Of a stretch of 64,000 bases of DNA, positions 36,025-45,510 are shown piece by piece. Under the pieces are notes generated by a model that was not told the DNA's origin, searched no databases, and worked only from the letters and a program-made list of their open reading frames with translations. Made by a program: the position numbers and the translations under genes. Position 1 is the stretch's first letter. Each line of letters starts with the position of its first letter. Source of the DNA: Fibrobacteria bacterium (lineage in GTDB: Bacteria > Fibrobacterota > Fibrobacteria > UBA11236); assembly GCA_025360005.1 (NCBI GenBank), contig JANYDA010000049.1, forward strand, positions 62,001 through 126,000, read 5' to 3'.

Positions 36025-36407
36025 GGGGGGCTCCTTCTGGGAATCCGGGAATCAGATCCGATAAATTAGCAAAGCGGAATGCCGCGGTCCGGCTCCCGGA
36101 ACATTGGGTTGCCGTCATTCGCGGTTACTGCCGGGTTCCTATCCGCGCCTGGTGAGAGCCGGTTGGACAAGCGCGCCCCGCACCCGGTCCCTTCACCATC
36201 CCTCCGCGCCCCTTCCCGCTTACCGGAGCGGTGGCCGAGCCGGTAAAGGAACACCAGGGGCGGATAGGGAAGGCAAGGAGAAGGGTATGGGCGGCCCGGG
36301 GCCCGGGGCCCCGGGCCGGTTCTGTCTCGGGAGGTAGCCGCCCTGTTACCTAGGATGGCCGGCCCGCGTTTCCGGCCTTTGCCGGTCGCTCCACCCCTTG
36401 CGGATCA
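36025..36407. other. Intergenic region with strong hairpins upstream of the RND operon
   Basis: These 383 bases lie between tpx and the adaptor gene, both leftward. They contain a very stable hairpin at 36293-36317 (GGCCCGGGGC / GCCCCGGGCC, 5-base loop) and a 7-bp hairpin TTACCGG/CCGGTAA near 36220-36246. The 36222 stretch looks superficially like the 5' half of a serine tRNA, but no matching 3' half exists. No T-run follows the GC hairpin. It could end tpx transcription weakly or form a structured leader for the pump operon. I see no open frame worth calling. Confidence 0.5.
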
Positions 36408-36911
36408 TCAGCCCCGCAGCGCCTTCAATGCGGCTGCGTAATCCGGTTCCTGGGTGATTTCAGGGACCTGTTCCGTATATAGAACCTTGCCCTTCTCGTC
36501 CAGAATGACCACGGCGCGGGAAAGAAGCCCCGCCATGCCGCCGTCCACGATGGTCACCCCGTAAGCCTTGCCGAAGGAATCATCCCGCAGAGCCGAAGTC
36601 GTCACCAGCTTTTCGATGCCTTCCGCAGTGCAAAAACGCTTGTGCGCAAAGGGCAAATCCCGCGACACGCCCACGATGGCGGCATTGGGCGATTCGCTGG
36701 CTTCCTGATTGAACTTCCGCACGGACATGGCGCACACGCCCGTATCTAGGCTGGGGAAGATGTTGAGCAACACCTTCTTGCCCGCGAAATCCTTAAGGCT
36801 CACGTCCGACAAGTCGGTCTTGGTAAGGCGGAAATCCGGCGCCTGGGAACCCACCGCGGGCAGGGCCCCGGAAGTATGGATGGGATTGCCCTTCAATTTG
36901 ATGTCTGACAT
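36408..36911 (-). CDS. tpx: Thiol peroxidase
   Basis: A 2-Cys atypical peroxiredoxin that reduces H2O2 and alkyl hydroperoxides using thioredoxin. The 167 residues match Tpx in length. The peroxidatic Cys60 lies in SLDTGVCAMSVRKFN and the resolving Cys94 in AHKRFCTAEGI. GGGAGGA gives a strong ribosome site before the ATG. It is encoded alone, downstream of copper-handling genes on the same strand but separated by about 450 bases. Confidence 0.97.
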   Translation of the reverse strand: MSDIKLKGNPIHTSGALPAVGSQAPDFRLTKTDLSDVSLKDFAGKKVLLNIFPSLDTGVCAMSVRKFNQEASESPNAAIVGVSRDLPFAHKRFCTAEGIEKLVTTSALRDDSFGKAYGVTIVDGGMAGLLSRAVVILDEKGKVLYTEQVPEITQEPDYAAALKALRG

Positions 36912-36959
36912 TCGTTAATTCCTCCCGGATGTTTATGAAGCCTAAAGCACCTACGGCGC

Positions 36960-37340
36960 CTAAAGCATGAACATAGATTTTATCGGAGCGGAGGAATAGC
37001 CGCTTTTGCCCAAGGCCGGGGGCAGGCGGAATTGCAATGTCGAATCGGCGTAGGCATCCCGCAAGCCGGCGCCTATCCCGTGGATGGAAAAATCCTTGTC
37101 CCCATTCCTCGCATTGTAAAGGACGTTGAACTTTTCCCGCCTGTCATCGGAGATAAACCGGAGCGCCGTGCGGTACCATTCCGCTTTGGCAGAGGGACCC
37201 AAGCCGCAACGCGCAAAACCTCCCGCGGCGATGTCCGTCTTTCCAGAACCCACGATGCCCCTTTGCGTCCGGTAAAGTACTTGCTCTTCACCGCGAAATC
37301 GCCGCGGTTCCGGAAAAATATAACCCAGGAATCGTGTCAA
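36960..37340 (-). CDS. Doubtful small hypothetical protein
   Basis: A 126-codon frame 27 bases downstream of the copper ATPase on the same strand. Codon choice in its second half (ATC, GAC, AAG, GGC, TTC) is like real genes here, and the text AEWYRTALRFISDDRREKFNVLYN and DAYADSTLQFRLPP looks protein-like. The N-terminal 40 residues do not, and no ribosome site or signal is evident. It may be a small protein, the remnant of a larger one, or spurious. Apart from this frame I see nothing in 36912-37367. Confidence 0.33.
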   Translation of the reverse strand: MTRFLGYIFPEPRRFRGEEQVLYRTQRGIVGSGKTDIAAGGFARCGLGPSAKAEWYRTALRFISDDRREKFNVLYNARNGDKDFSIHGIGAGLRDAYADSTLQFRLPPALGKSGYSSAPIKSMFML

Positions 37341-37367
37341 GCTTGTGGCAATCCGGCCCTTTCCCCC

Positions 37368-39719
37368 CTATATGGAAGGCTTGAACTTCTTCAAGCGCAG
37401 GCTATTGGCCATCACCAAGGCGCTGGAAAGGCCCATGGCCGCTCCGGCAATCACGGGATTCAGGTCCCAACCCAATGGATGCATTATTCCGGCGGCCACG
37501 GGTATAAGGATGATATTGTACCCGAAAGCCCAGATCAGATTCAGCTGGATGGTCCGCAGGCAGGCGCGCGCCAGGGCGATGGTACGAGGCACCCCGCGCA
37601 AATCACCGGACATGAGGATGATGTCCCCGGCGGCGATGGCCATATCGGAGCCCCCCGCCAAGGCCAGGCCCGCATCGGCCGAAGCCAGGGCGGGAGCATC
37701 GTTGATGCCGTCCCCCACAAAGGCGACCTTCCCCTTGGCGGCGGCCGGTCCGTCTCCGCTCTTCTCTCCGCGCAGGCTCCGGATGATGGCGGCCTTGCCG
37801 CCGGGTTGCAGGCCCGCCTCCACTTCTCCTATCCCCAGCGCCTTCCCCACCGCCAAGGCGGGCGCCTCCGCATCGCCCGTCAGGATCAACAGTCGCAGGC
37901 CCATCTCTAGCAATGTCCGCACGGCCTCGCCGGCTTCCGGTTTCAGGGGATCGGTAACCGCCGCCAGGCCTACGCAAGCGCCGTCCACGGCCAGGTAGAT
38001 CAAGCCTGCGCCCTCCCGGGACAACCGCGCCGCTTCCCCGGCGAAAACGCCGTTGGCGGCGTCCTGCTCCACCATCAGCCGCGCCGAACCCACTGCTACC
38101 TTATGGCCGGCGATCTCCCCCTCCAGGCCGGATCCGGAAATGGATCGGAAAGACACGGGTACCGCCGGCGCTACCCCGCGGGAGGATGCGTACGCCAGGA
38201 ACGCTTTGGCCAGGGGATGCCCGCTGCGCGCCTCCAGGGCCGCGCCCAGCGCCAATATTTTTTCCTCCGGCCAGCCCGGCGCGGCCGCGAACCAGGTAAC
38301 CTGCGGGTTTCCCTGCGTCAGGGTTCCCGTCTTGTCCAGGGCCAGGATGCGGGTTTCCGCCAGGGCCTGCAAGGCGGATCCATCCCGCACCACCGCGCCC
38401 AGTTCCGCGGCCCTTCCCGTACCCGCCAGGATGGCCGCCGGCGTGGCCAGTCCCATGGCGCAAGGGCAGGCGATCACCAGCACCGCCACCGCATGCGCCA
38501 AGGCCGCCGGAAAGGCGGGCGCGGCGCCCAACCACAGCCAACCCGCGAAAGTAAGCGCGGCGATCGCGAGCACGGCGGGCGTGAAGACAAGGATGACTTT
38601 ATCGGCCAGGTCCTGGATAGGCGGGCGCGCCACCTGCGCTTCCTCCACCAGGCGGATGATATTGGCCAGGGCCGTGTCCGCGCCCACCTTTTCCGCGCGG
38701 AATGTGAAGTACCCGTCGCCGTTCAAGGTCCCGCCCGTGACTCTATCCCCCGGCTTTTTCGATTTCGGGACGGGTTCGCCCGTCAACATGCTTTCGTCCA
38801 CGCGGCTTTCCCCCGTCAGCACCACGCCGTCCACCGGCACCGCGTCCCCGGGCCTCACCGCCAGTTCATCGCCCGGGATCACCGCGGCGATTTCCGTTTC
38901 CACTTCAACGCCGCGGCGCAGCAGGCGCGCCCGCGAGGGCTTTAGCCCCAGCAAGCGGCGGATGGCTTCCGCGCCCCGGCCCTTGGCCTTGGCCTCCAGG
39001 AATTTCCCCGCCAACACCAGGGCGATGACCACGGCGGAGGCCTCGAAATAGACGTCGCGCGCGCCCGCGGGCAACGCCGCCGGCGCCAGGGTGGCCACCG
39101 CGCTGGAAAGGTAAGCGGCCCATGTCCCGATCATCACCAAGGTGTTCATATCCGGGTTCAGTTCCCGCAAGGCGCGCCAACCCCGGCGCGCGAACTTGCG
39201 CCCCGGCCCGAACATTACCGGCGTGGCCAGGCCCATCTGCATCAGGTTCCACATGCCGTCCGCAGGGACGAAGCGCATACGCCAAGCCATCAAGACGGGA
39301 ACCGCCATCGGCAGCATGGACATGACCAGGATGGGGATCCCGAACAGCAACGAGAGGATCAGGTCCTGTTTCAACGCCGCGCGTTCGCCCGCCCCGATGT
39401 CCGGTTCTTCCCCATCCGCGCCGCCCGCCGGCTTGCCGTCTCCGCTTTTTCCCAACGCCACCGGCCCGTATCCCGCGCTCCGCACCTGGGCGAACAATTT
39501 TCCCTCGTCCACGCGGGCGGGGTCGAAACTCACGTCCGCTTTGGAGGTGGCCAGGTTCACCCGCGCTTCCGCCACGCCCGGCAAGGCGCGGATGGCCTTT
39601 TCAACGCGGGCGACGCAACCGGCGCAAGTCATTCCCTCCACTCCGAAACTGGCATGGCCATCTGCGTCGCCGCCGCTTGCGGCGGCCCGCTTTCCCGCTT
39701 CAACGGTATTTGAGGACAT
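37368..39719 (-). CDS. copA: Copper-translocating P1B-type ATPase
   Basis: A 783-residue heavy-metal ATPase that exports monovalent copper from the cytoplasm. It has one N-terminal metal-binding domain (GMTCAGC, Cys32 and Cys35), eight predicted helices with the CPC ion-binding motif ([12 protein letters not shown]), the phosphorylation site DKTGTLTQG and the hinge [12 protein letters not shown]7 GYN and TM8 [12 protein letters not shown] are the further residues that mark the Cu(I) subgroup (P1B-1). The start overlaps the end of the repressor gene by 20 bases, so the two are translationally coupled. Confidence 0.95.
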   Translation of the reverse strand: MSSNTVEAGKRAAASGGDADGHASFGVEGMTCAGCVARVEKAIRALPGVAEARVNLATSKADVSFDPARVDEGKLFAQVRSAGYGPVALGKSGDGKPAGGADGEEPDIGAGERAALKQDLILSLLFGIPILVMSMLPMAVPVLMAWRMRFVPADGMWNLMQMGLATPVMFGPGRKFARRGWRALRELNPDMNTLVMIGTWAAYLSSAVATLAPAALPAGARDVYFEASAVVIALVLAGKFLEAKAKGRGAEAIRRLLGLKPSRARLLRRGVEVETEIAAVIPGDELAVRPGDAVPVDGVVLTGESRVDESMLTGEPVPKSKKPGDRVTGGTLNGDGYFTFRAEKVGADTALANIIRLVEEAQVARPPIQDLADKVILVFTPAVLAIAALTFAGWLWLGAAPAFPAALAHAVAVLVIACPCAMGLATPAAILAGTGRAAELGAVVRDGSALQALAETRILALDKTGTLTQGNPQVTWFAAAPGWPEEKILALGAALEARSGHPLAKAFLAYASSRGVAPAVPVSFRSISGSGLEGEIAGHKVAVGSARLMVEQDAANGVFAGEAARLSREGAGLIYLAVDGACVGLAAVTDPLKPEAGEAVRTLLEMGLRLLILTGDAEAPALAVGKALGIGEVEAGLQPGGKAAIIRSLRGEKSGDGPAAAKGKVAFVGDGINDAPALASADAGLALAGGSDMAIAAGDIILMSGDLRGVPRTIALARACLRTIQLNLIWAFGYNIILIPVAAGIMHPLGWDLNPVIAGAAMGLSSALVMANSLRLKKFKPSI

Positions 39720-39990
39720 CCATCAGCTCCTTGATCAATTCTTTCTCATCGCCGCGCGCCTGCGCCGTGGCCACATGGTTCCGCAAATGGCCTTCCAGGA
39801 CCACGTCGTTGGCCTTGTCCAGGCCGCCCACCACCGCCTTGATCTGGCGCATCACATCCACACAATACGCGTCTTCCTTATCCAGCATGCGCAGCACCCC
39901 TTCCAAATGCCCCTTGGCCGTGAGCAACCGCTTGGCCGCGGCTTCCCGGTTCTCCTTGGGCATACAAAGATGCTTGTCGTGCTTATGCAT
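39700..39990 (-). CDS. CsoR/RcnR-family metal-sensing repressor
   Basis: A 96-residue all-helical repressor of the DUF156 family. Metal ligands can be placed: Cys43 in [10 protein letters not shown], His68 and His72 in GHLRNHVA. CsoR copper sensors have Cys-His-Cys, with the third ligand a Cys; here it is His, exactly as in the nickel/cobalt sensor RcnR (C-x24-H-x3-H). The N-terminus MHKHDKHLC is also His-rich, as needed for RcnR-type hexacoordinate sites. The coupled copper ATPase nevertheless suggests copper control. I therefore leave the symbol empty. Confidence 0.9.
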   Translation of the reverse strand: MHKHDKHLCMPKENREAAAKRLLTAKGHLEGVLRMLDKEDAYCVDVMRQIKAVVGGLDKANDVVLEGHLRNHVATAQARGDEKELIKELMDVLKYR

Positions 39991-40162
39991 GTTCCATCCG
40001 CCTTTCTTTCCCGATATCCCTACCCCCCTGGGGAGGGTGGGGATAATATATCTCCCTGCATGGGAAAAGGCAAGCGCGCGCAGAAGGGAATCCGGAGGTT
40101 TTTGAAAGTTGTGGAAGGCGGGGCCCAGGCCCGGTTTAGCAGGGGATTGCTATTATTGGACG

Positions 40163-40366
40163 ATGTTCAATCGCATCATGGAAAACTCCATGGCCATCTG
40201 GATGCTGGTTTCAATCGCCTTTCCCGTTTTCTGTTTCGGAACCATCATCAAGGCCATCCTCCATTTCCGGAAATCCCGGATTCGGGCGGAATACGTATCC
40301 CTGCCCGCCATGGCCCGGTCCGCGGTCGATGCAGTGGCCGGGGACGACTGGGTTCCCAGCCGCTAG
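40163..40366 (+). CDS. Small membrane protein
   Basis: A 67-residue frame from the ATG at 40163 with one clear membrane helix (AIWMLVSIAFPVFCFGTII) followed by a basic, then polar tail. The start context is weak (GGA four bases upstream). It ends overlapping the convergent acyltransferase gene by 4 bases. No family recognised; it could be a genuine small membrane protein. Confidence 0.45.
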   Translation: MFNRIMENSMAIWMLVSIAFPVFCFGTIIKAILHFRKSRIRAEYVSLPAMARSAVDAVAGDDWVPSR

Positions 40367-41466
40367 GCTGTCGCCTTAGCGCGTCCGCGAAGGCCTTTCC
40401 AATACCGTTCGCGCGCAACCGTCCAGGCATAGCATGCTGCGATGAGAACGAGAATGGCCGCATCGCCCTGCCAGGCTTTTTCCAGCGGACGCATCCCTCC
40501 CCGCAGCACCAAGACGGCCAGCAAGGAAAGGTGCAGGATGTACACGTCCAGGCTGCGCCGGCCCATGGGCAACAGGTAGCGCGCGCCTTTGTCCAACCAC
40601 GGCCGCAGCAGGCCCAGCAGCGCATATGCCAGAACGATCAGAGAGGCGATCATGGGCACCAGGACGGGGCGCAGATTGTAATACGGAATGCTGCGCTCCA
40701 CCCGCGCCTTGCCGTTCAAGACCGCGATGGTACGGGCTGTTTCGTAACGGCCCAAGGGCTTGGAGAAGACTTCCGCGAACCCGTGGCGATGGAGAATGAA
40801 GGCGATCGCCAGTAACGCCGTTGTTACTATCCCGCCGCGCAGGGCCCGGCTGCGGGATTCCAGGGCCAGGGCCCCCAACGCGCCCAGACAGGCGAACGGG
40901 AACAGGGGAAGCAAGGGGCTGTTGCCCCCGTTCAGGATGAAAACCTTGATCCCCGCCAGGTCCAGACGGTAGTGCAATCCGATCAAAGCCGCCGCCGCCG
41001 CCGCCAGTATGAGCGCGGGCCGCGGCGCGCTGACCAACGGCATGCCCATCAGAATGGTATAGGCGATGGTGGCCAGGATGCCGCTCATGGTCACCGCATC
41101 CGGCAGGTGGAAACCCTCTTCCAGGGAATAGAACAGGCAGGATAAGGCCCAAAGGCAGGCGGCCCGTACGGCCTGGCCGCGGTACCAGGTAACCCGCCCG
41201 ATACCCCGGGCGCGAGCCGAACGCCAGGAATGCACCAGCGAAGCCCCCACCAGGATCAGGAACAGGGAAGCCGTAAGCGGTTCGATCAAAAGCGAGAACA
41301 GGCTCCAGGCGCGGCGCTCGTCCCAGGCAATGAGGCGCGTGGTATGCGAGGCCATCATCAGGAGCACGGCCAGCAGCCGCAATGCGTCCAGGGCGCTATC
41401 GCGCCGGCGCGGCGCGGCCGACGCGTTGGACTGGTCGGACTGGTTGGTTTCCTTTGGCTCCGGCAT
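40363..41466 (-). CDS. Multi-pass acyltransferase-like membrane protein
   Basis: About 367 residues when started at the ATG at 41466. Some ten hydrophobic segments and the opening RRRDSALDALRLLAVLLMMASHTTRLI resemble the acyltransferase-3 / HGSNAT-DUF1624 type of membrane acyltransferases, in which the His and Arg of the first helix are important. The end RYLLPMGRRSLDVYILHL is also typical. Such proteins acetylate sugars or other envelope components. No sugar biosynthesis genes are adjacent, so the substrate is open. Confidence 0.7.
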   Translation of the reverse strand: MPEPKETNQSDQSNASAAPRRRDSALDALRLLAVLLMMASHTTRLIAWDERRAWSLFSLLIEPLTASLFLILVGASLVHSWRSARARGIGRVTWYRGQAVRAACLWALSCLFYSLEEGFHLPDAVTMSGILATIAYTILMGMPLVSAPRPALILAAAAAALIGLHYRLDLAGIKVFILNGGNSPLLPLFPFACLGALGALALESRSRALRGGIVTTALLAIAFILHRHGFAEVFSKPLGRYETARTIAVLNGKARVERSIPYYNLRPVLVPMIASLIVLAYALLGLLRPWLDKGARYLLPMGRRSLDVYILHLSLLAVLVLRGGMRPLEKAWQGDAAILVLIAACYAWTVARERYWKGLRGRAKATA

Positions 41467-41579
41467 TATCCGCAAAGTAGCATTTGCCCGGGGCTACCAT
41501 CCGCGCATGAGGATGGGGGGGTGGACATCCCGAGCGCGGTTCGGCCCAAGCCGCCGGACCGGTCGGGCGGCCGGACCAG

Positions 41580-44024
41580 TCAATACGCTTCGGGTTTTCC
41601 GGAGGCCAGGAAGCGGGATATGCCGGCGAGGTATTCCTTGGAGTTCCCGTACCGGGTGAATCCCCATTTGCGATTGCCGGTTTCGATGACGGGCAGGTTC
41701 AGGGTATCGCCCGGATGCAGCTCGTTCAGGGACTTGCCCGGATTGTGCTTTTGCAACAGCCAGAAAGGGATTTCCCGATCCTGCGACCATGTCCACAGAT
41801 TCAGTCCCTTTGCCACCACCAGGGGGTCCAATACGGAAACGTAGTAGTTGCCGTAGAAGTCCTCTTCGATGCCCCGGTAATACTCCTCGCGCCTTTTCAC
41901 GAACTCCTTGGCCTTTTCTTCGCTCAAGGGGATGCGGATTTTCCTGCCCATGCGGAAGTCCTTGGGGTTGCGGATGCGATTGAGGTCGCGCAGCTTCTTC
42001 TCCGGCACCAAACCCCATTCGGAATAATGGGAAAGGGTTTCCTCCGGGCCCGCCTGGATGGACAGGATGCCGTCCGCGTAGGCGTACTCCAGGTTATAGA
42101 TGGAGGGGTTGAAACGATCCATGGGATGCGCCAGCTTATCCATATCCGTTGCCTGCAGGCCCAGCGTCGGATCCAACAGATGTTCTTCCGCAGCCGCGGC
42201 AGCGGCGGGCGCGGGCGTAAGCATGGGAGCCGGGGCGATGTTCTTCACCACGGCTGCCTGGGGAACGGAGGGGGCGGATAATGCGGAGCGGGTTGCCACG
42301 GACGATGCGCCGGGAACCGGAATGGAAGCGGGAGGATTCGGACCCGGTGCGCCCATGGTAGGGGCCGCGGGGGATCCCGACGCGCCGATGGAAGGCTGGT
42401 TCCGGACGGCCGGGGAAAGCTTCCTTTGCCTGGAACCGCGTTTGGCCTTTTCCGGCTTGGGCGGCGTCGCGGCGTCTTCCTGCAGGTTCTCCACCTTATC
42501 CTGGGGCATGGAAAGCGCCAAGGTGGCCGCAGGTAACGAATCGGTTACCGTAGCGGCGGGGGAGTGCCCCCCCGGAACCTCCGGCAACGCCACGGCTACC
42601 GGGGCCGCCGGTTGGCCCATGCCGGCCTGGGCGGCGGAAACGCCTGGCGCCCCCGCAGCCACCACGGCCATCTCCACACTGTTCCCGGTACCCACGGCAA
42701 CCACCGCCACTGCGGCTCCCGGTTTGCCGACGTGCGCCGCCGTTTCCGCTCCGCCCACCTTGCCTGCCACCGCGGCCACGTCCAGGGCCAACGGCAGCCG
42801 CAGGCAGAATCCCTTGGGCAATTGCCCGTTGCCGCGGAAGGTGGCCGGGCGCAGGCCCAGGTTGTACTCCTCCAATTCCTCCGGTGACATGCCGGTTACC
42901 GCGCACAGGTAGCGCGTGGCCACTGGCTTGGAAAGGGTGAGGTAGCGGAACCGCAAGGGTTCCAGCTTGTGCAGATCCGGGAACAGGGAATCCGCCTTGA
43001 GCGCGATGCTGGAGGCCGCCAGGAATTCCGCGTAGAAGTTCTTGGAAGCGAAGCCGAAGGAATTGGAGTAGTAGCTCTTGATGATGGTCCCCAGATCGCG
43101 GGTGCCGGATTGCTTCACCGCGTTGGCCACGCCGCCCGGGCCATGGTTGTAGGCCACGATGGCGAGCGGCCAGCTTTTCAGGAAGGCGTAGTTCCCCGCC
43201 AGCATGCGCGCCGCCGCCAGCGTCGAAGCCTGGGGATCGCGGCGCTCGTCCACCTGGTAGCCCACCTTCATCCGGAACCGGCGCGCCGAGGATTTCATGA
43301 ACTGCCACATGCCGGCCGCGCCCACCTTGGAATAGGCGAAAGGATAGAAGGAGGATTCCACGTGCGGCAGGAATTTGAGCCGGGAAGGAACGCCCTGTTC
43401 GGCGAAGGTGGAATCGATCAGCGGGAGGTAGCGGTAGGATCGTTCCAGGCCCGCCCGGTACTTGCCCTTGAGCCCGCGCTGGAAGCGCAGGCGCTGCGCT
43501 GAGAGCATGATGCCGGTGCTGTCCCAGAAGGACGGGAACATGGCCTTCAGCTCGCGCTCTTCCGGGGTCCGGGCGGCGCTGTCCTTGGAAAGCATTACGC
43601 GGATCTCTTCCTGCAGGGCATGCACGTGGCCTTCCGCCAACTTGCCAGCCGCGCGGCCTTGGCCTGGGGCGCTCACCTTGCGGAACACCAGATCCGGGTA
43701 GAAGGGATCGTGCAGCAGGCCTTCATCGTCCCCCACCTCCACATAGATGGCGAACCAGAAACGCGCCTGATCGAGGATGAAGTCGTCGGCCGGGAATTGC
43801 GCATCCGTAATGATGGGATAATGCCGGGCGTCGAAATATCCGGCGGCCTCCGCCTTGCCGCAGCCGGCGGCGATCAGGAAGGCGGCCAGCAGTCCGGAGC
43901 CGATGCGACCGGGTCCGTTGCTTGGGGCGCGGTCCGCGGCCCCGCGCGTGTTGCGTTGGAGGCGGTTGCTTAGGGGCGAGGACGGGATGGGCGGAGCGGG
44001 AAAGATGCTGAAAGCATCGGGCAT
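41580..44024 (-). CDS. MltD-like membrane-bound lytic transglycosylase with LysM domain
   Basis: An 814-residue murein-cleaving enzyme. The catalytic Glu lies in the SLT motif HVESSFYPFAYSKVGAAGMWQFM near 225; YNHGPGGV and the rest of the goose-lysozyme-like fold follow. A roughly 200-residue Ala/Val/Pro-rich linker (about 415-615) separates it from a C-terminal region (about 645-814) that ends in a LysM-like peptidoglycan-binding domain (WTWSQDREIPFWLLQKHNPGKSLNELHPGDTLNLP). The signal peptide (GLLAAFLIAAGC, a lipobox) comes only after 45 residues, so the true start may lie downstream, although no better start codon is visible. MltD is normally a lipoprotein of the outer membrane. Confidence 0.9.
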   Translation of the reverse strand: MPDAFSIFPAPPIPSSPLSNRLQRNTRGAADRAPSNGPGRIGSGLLAAFLIAAGCGKAEAAGYFDARHYPIITDAQFPADDFILDQARFWFAIYVEVGDDEGLLHDPFYPDLVFRKVSAPGQGRAAGKLAEGHVHALQEEIRVMLSKDSAARTPEERELKAMFPSFWDSTGIMLSAQRLRFQRGLKGKYRAGLERSYRYLPLIDSTFAEQGVPSRLKFLPHVESSFYPFAYSKVGAAGMWQFMKSSARRFRMKVGYQVDERRDPQASTLAAARMLAGNYAFLKSWPLAIVAYNHGPGGVANAVKQSGTRDLGTIIKSYYSNSFGFASKNFYAEFLAASSIALKADSLFPDLHKLEPLRFRYLTLSKPVATRYLCAVTGMSPEELEEYNLGLRPATFRGNGQLPKGFCLRLPLALDVAAVAGKVGGAETAAHVGKPGAAVAVVAVGTGNSVEMAVVAAGAPGVSAAQAGMGQPAAPVAVALPEVPGGHSPAATVTDSLPAATLALSMPQDKVENLQEDAATPPKPEKAKRGSRQRKLSPAVRNQPSIGASGSPAAPTMGAPGPNPPASIPVPGASSVATRSALSAPSVPQAAVVKNIAPAPMLTPAPAAAAAAEEHLLDPTLGLQATDMDKLAHPMDRFNPSIYNLEYAYADGILSIQAGPEETLSHYSEWGLVPEKKLRDLNRIRNPKDFRMGRKIRIPLSEEKAKEFVKRREEYYRGIEEDFYGNYYVSVLDPLVVAKGLNLWTWSQDREIPFWLLQKHNPGKSLNELHPGDTLNLPVIETGNRKWGFTRYGNSKEYLAGISRFLASGKPEAY

Positions 44025-44171
44025 GCGGAGTCCAGGGAAAAGGAAAACAAGAATTTAATCGGTATGGCTCTTAGCGGCCAGCGCGGAACCATCCGCGGCT
44101 ACCCCGCCATTATATCCGTAAAGCTCTACCGTCGGCAAGCGGCCGTTTTGACGAAGGAAGAGCGGCAGGCG

Positions 44172-44202
44172 AAAAAAAAGCCCCGGATTTTTTCCGGGGC
44201 TT
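44172..44202 (-). terminator. Intrinsic terminator of the zinc-ribbon gene
   Basis: On the minus strand AAGCCCCGGA and TCCGGGGCTT form a 10-bp stem with a 5-base A loop, followed by a run of T. It lies 15 bases beyond the stop of the gene at 44217. Confidence 0.88.
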
Positions 44203-44216
44203 CCGCGATCATCGCC

Positions 44217-45389
44217 TCAATCGATTTCCGGGACCTTCCCCTTGGGAGGTTTTTTATCATCGTCGTCATCGTCATCATCCTCGTCATCATCCTCTTCCGG
44301 CTCGATACCCGGCTCACCCAAAACCGCCGGCTCGCCCTCCTTTTTCATCAAGGTGGGGTGGAAGTCGATCTTGCGGGCTTCCTTGGTCTCGCCCAAGTGG
44401 AGGATCTCGGCGCAGTCGTCGCAGTAGCCCAGCTCCTTGTCGATGGTGAAACGCTCGGACACCTGGTTGATGCCGCACTTGGTGCAAAGCTGGGGACGGA
44501 GCATGTTGCGCTTGAAGATGTGCTGATGTTCCAATTCGCGTTCGATGCGCTCGACCAGTTCCTCAGGGCTTTCCTCGCCTCCGCCGCCGCGGCGGCGGTT
44601 CTGGATGTCCGCGGGAATGGGGGAAGCCGTGGTCTTGTCGCCGCGCTTGATGATGCGCTCCGCGCCCGCGGCCACTTCATGGAAAAAGGTCTTGCTGATT
44701 TTTTTCGGCGTCACCTTCACGTCGGCGGGAAGATTCTTGAGCTGTTGTTTGGCCACCGCGTCCTTGACGGCGGAAAGGGCCTTGGAGGGCGGCACCTTAT
44801 CCTTTGCGGCGGCGCGCGCGGCGGTGGCGGCCAGGCTGCGTTGCGCCTTCTCCATCGGTCCTTTGGCCGGAGCCAACTTGGGGACCTTGGGCGCTTTCGG
44901 AGCGGCAGGAGGCTTGGGAGGCTTGGGAGGCTTGGGGGGTTTAGGCGGCGTAGGCGGCTTTGCCGGCTTAACCGGCTTCACTGGCTTAACCACGGCGACC
45001 TTGGCAGGCGGAGGTACTTTAGCAGGCGCGGCGGCTTTGGCGGGAGGAACAACCTTGGCGGGCTTGGCCTCTTCCTTTTTCGCTTTGACCGGAGCCGGTC
45101 CCTTTTTGGGCGGTTCGATCTTTTTCTTGGCTGCGGGAGCCGGAACCGGCTTAGCAACATGAGCCGATTTGGATGCGGCCGGCGCAGGCTTCTTGGCCGG
45201 TGCGACCGCTTTGGCGGGCGAAGGCTTTTTAGCGGGAGGCTTGGGCGCGGCGGCTTTGGCCGGCTTCTTGGCGATGGTTTTAGGAGATCCCTGCTTCACG
45301 GCTTCCTTTTTGGCTGCTTTCGGCGCGGAGCTCTTGGAGGGCTTGTGCGCTGCTTTGCCTGATTGGGCATTTTTTTTCGCCGATGCCAT
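44217..45389 (-). CDS. Lys/Pro/Ala-rich protein with C-terminal zinc ribbon and acidic tail
   Basis: A 390-residue protein in three parts. Residues 1-190 are an extremely biased Lys/Ala/Pro sequence (repeats such as PKPPKPPKPP and KPAKAAAPKP), resembling bacterial histone H1-like proteins. Residues 190-310 are a conserved-looking region ending in a treble-clef or ribbon zinc site (LCTKCGINQ ... GYCDDC). Residues 345-390 are an acidic tail with eight Asp in a row. The zinc part is like DksA/TraR- or transcription-factor-type Cys4 ribbons. A role in binding nucleic acid or nucleoid organisation is inferred only from composition. The gene is monocistronic with a strong terminator. Confidence 0.75.
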   Translation of the reverse strand: MASAKKNAQSGKAAHKPSKSSAPKAAKKEAVKQGSPKTIAKKPAKAAAPKPPAKKPSPAKAVAPAKKPAPAASKSAHVAKPVPAPAAKKKIEPPKKGPAPVKAKKEEAKPAKVVPPAKAAAPAKVPPPAKVAVVKPVKPVKPAKPPTPPKPPKPPKPPKPPAAPKAPKVPKLAPAKGPMEKAQRSLAATAARAAAKDKVPPSKALSAVKDAVAKQQLKNLPADVKVTPKKISKTFFHEVAAGAERIIKRGDKTTASPIPADIQNRRRGGGGEESPEELVERIERELEHQHIFKRNMLRPQLCTKCGINQVSERFTIDKELGYCDDCAEILHLGETKEARKIDFHPTLMKKEGEPAVLGEPGIEPEEDDDEDDDDDDDDKKPPKGKVPEID

Positions 45390-45510
45390 AAGCTTGGATC
45401 CACTCCCTAAATAAGAGGCGCTGAAATGCGAAAGCTCTCGGAAAGGTAGTAATGCAAACCGGCGTTCTCCGCCGTTTGCGCCATCGACGGTCCCCTATAG
45501 TGGGGAAAAC

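Noticed and set aside
36222-36260. Stretch resembling the 5' half of a class II (Ser/Leu) tRNA
   Set aside because: No complementary acceptor 3' strand, T-arm or anticodon arm follows within tRNA distance. The similarity reflects a local TTACCGG/CCGGTAA inverted repeat.
29645-36350. A 20-base near-match (GGAGGTAGC..CCC.GTTAC) at 29645 and 36330, reminiscent of the 3' end of c-di-GMP-I riboswitches
   Set aside because: The 5' half of that riboswitch is missing at both places, and at 29645 a TATAAT-like box leaves no room for it. A 17/20 match is about what chance gives when all intergenic bases are compared.
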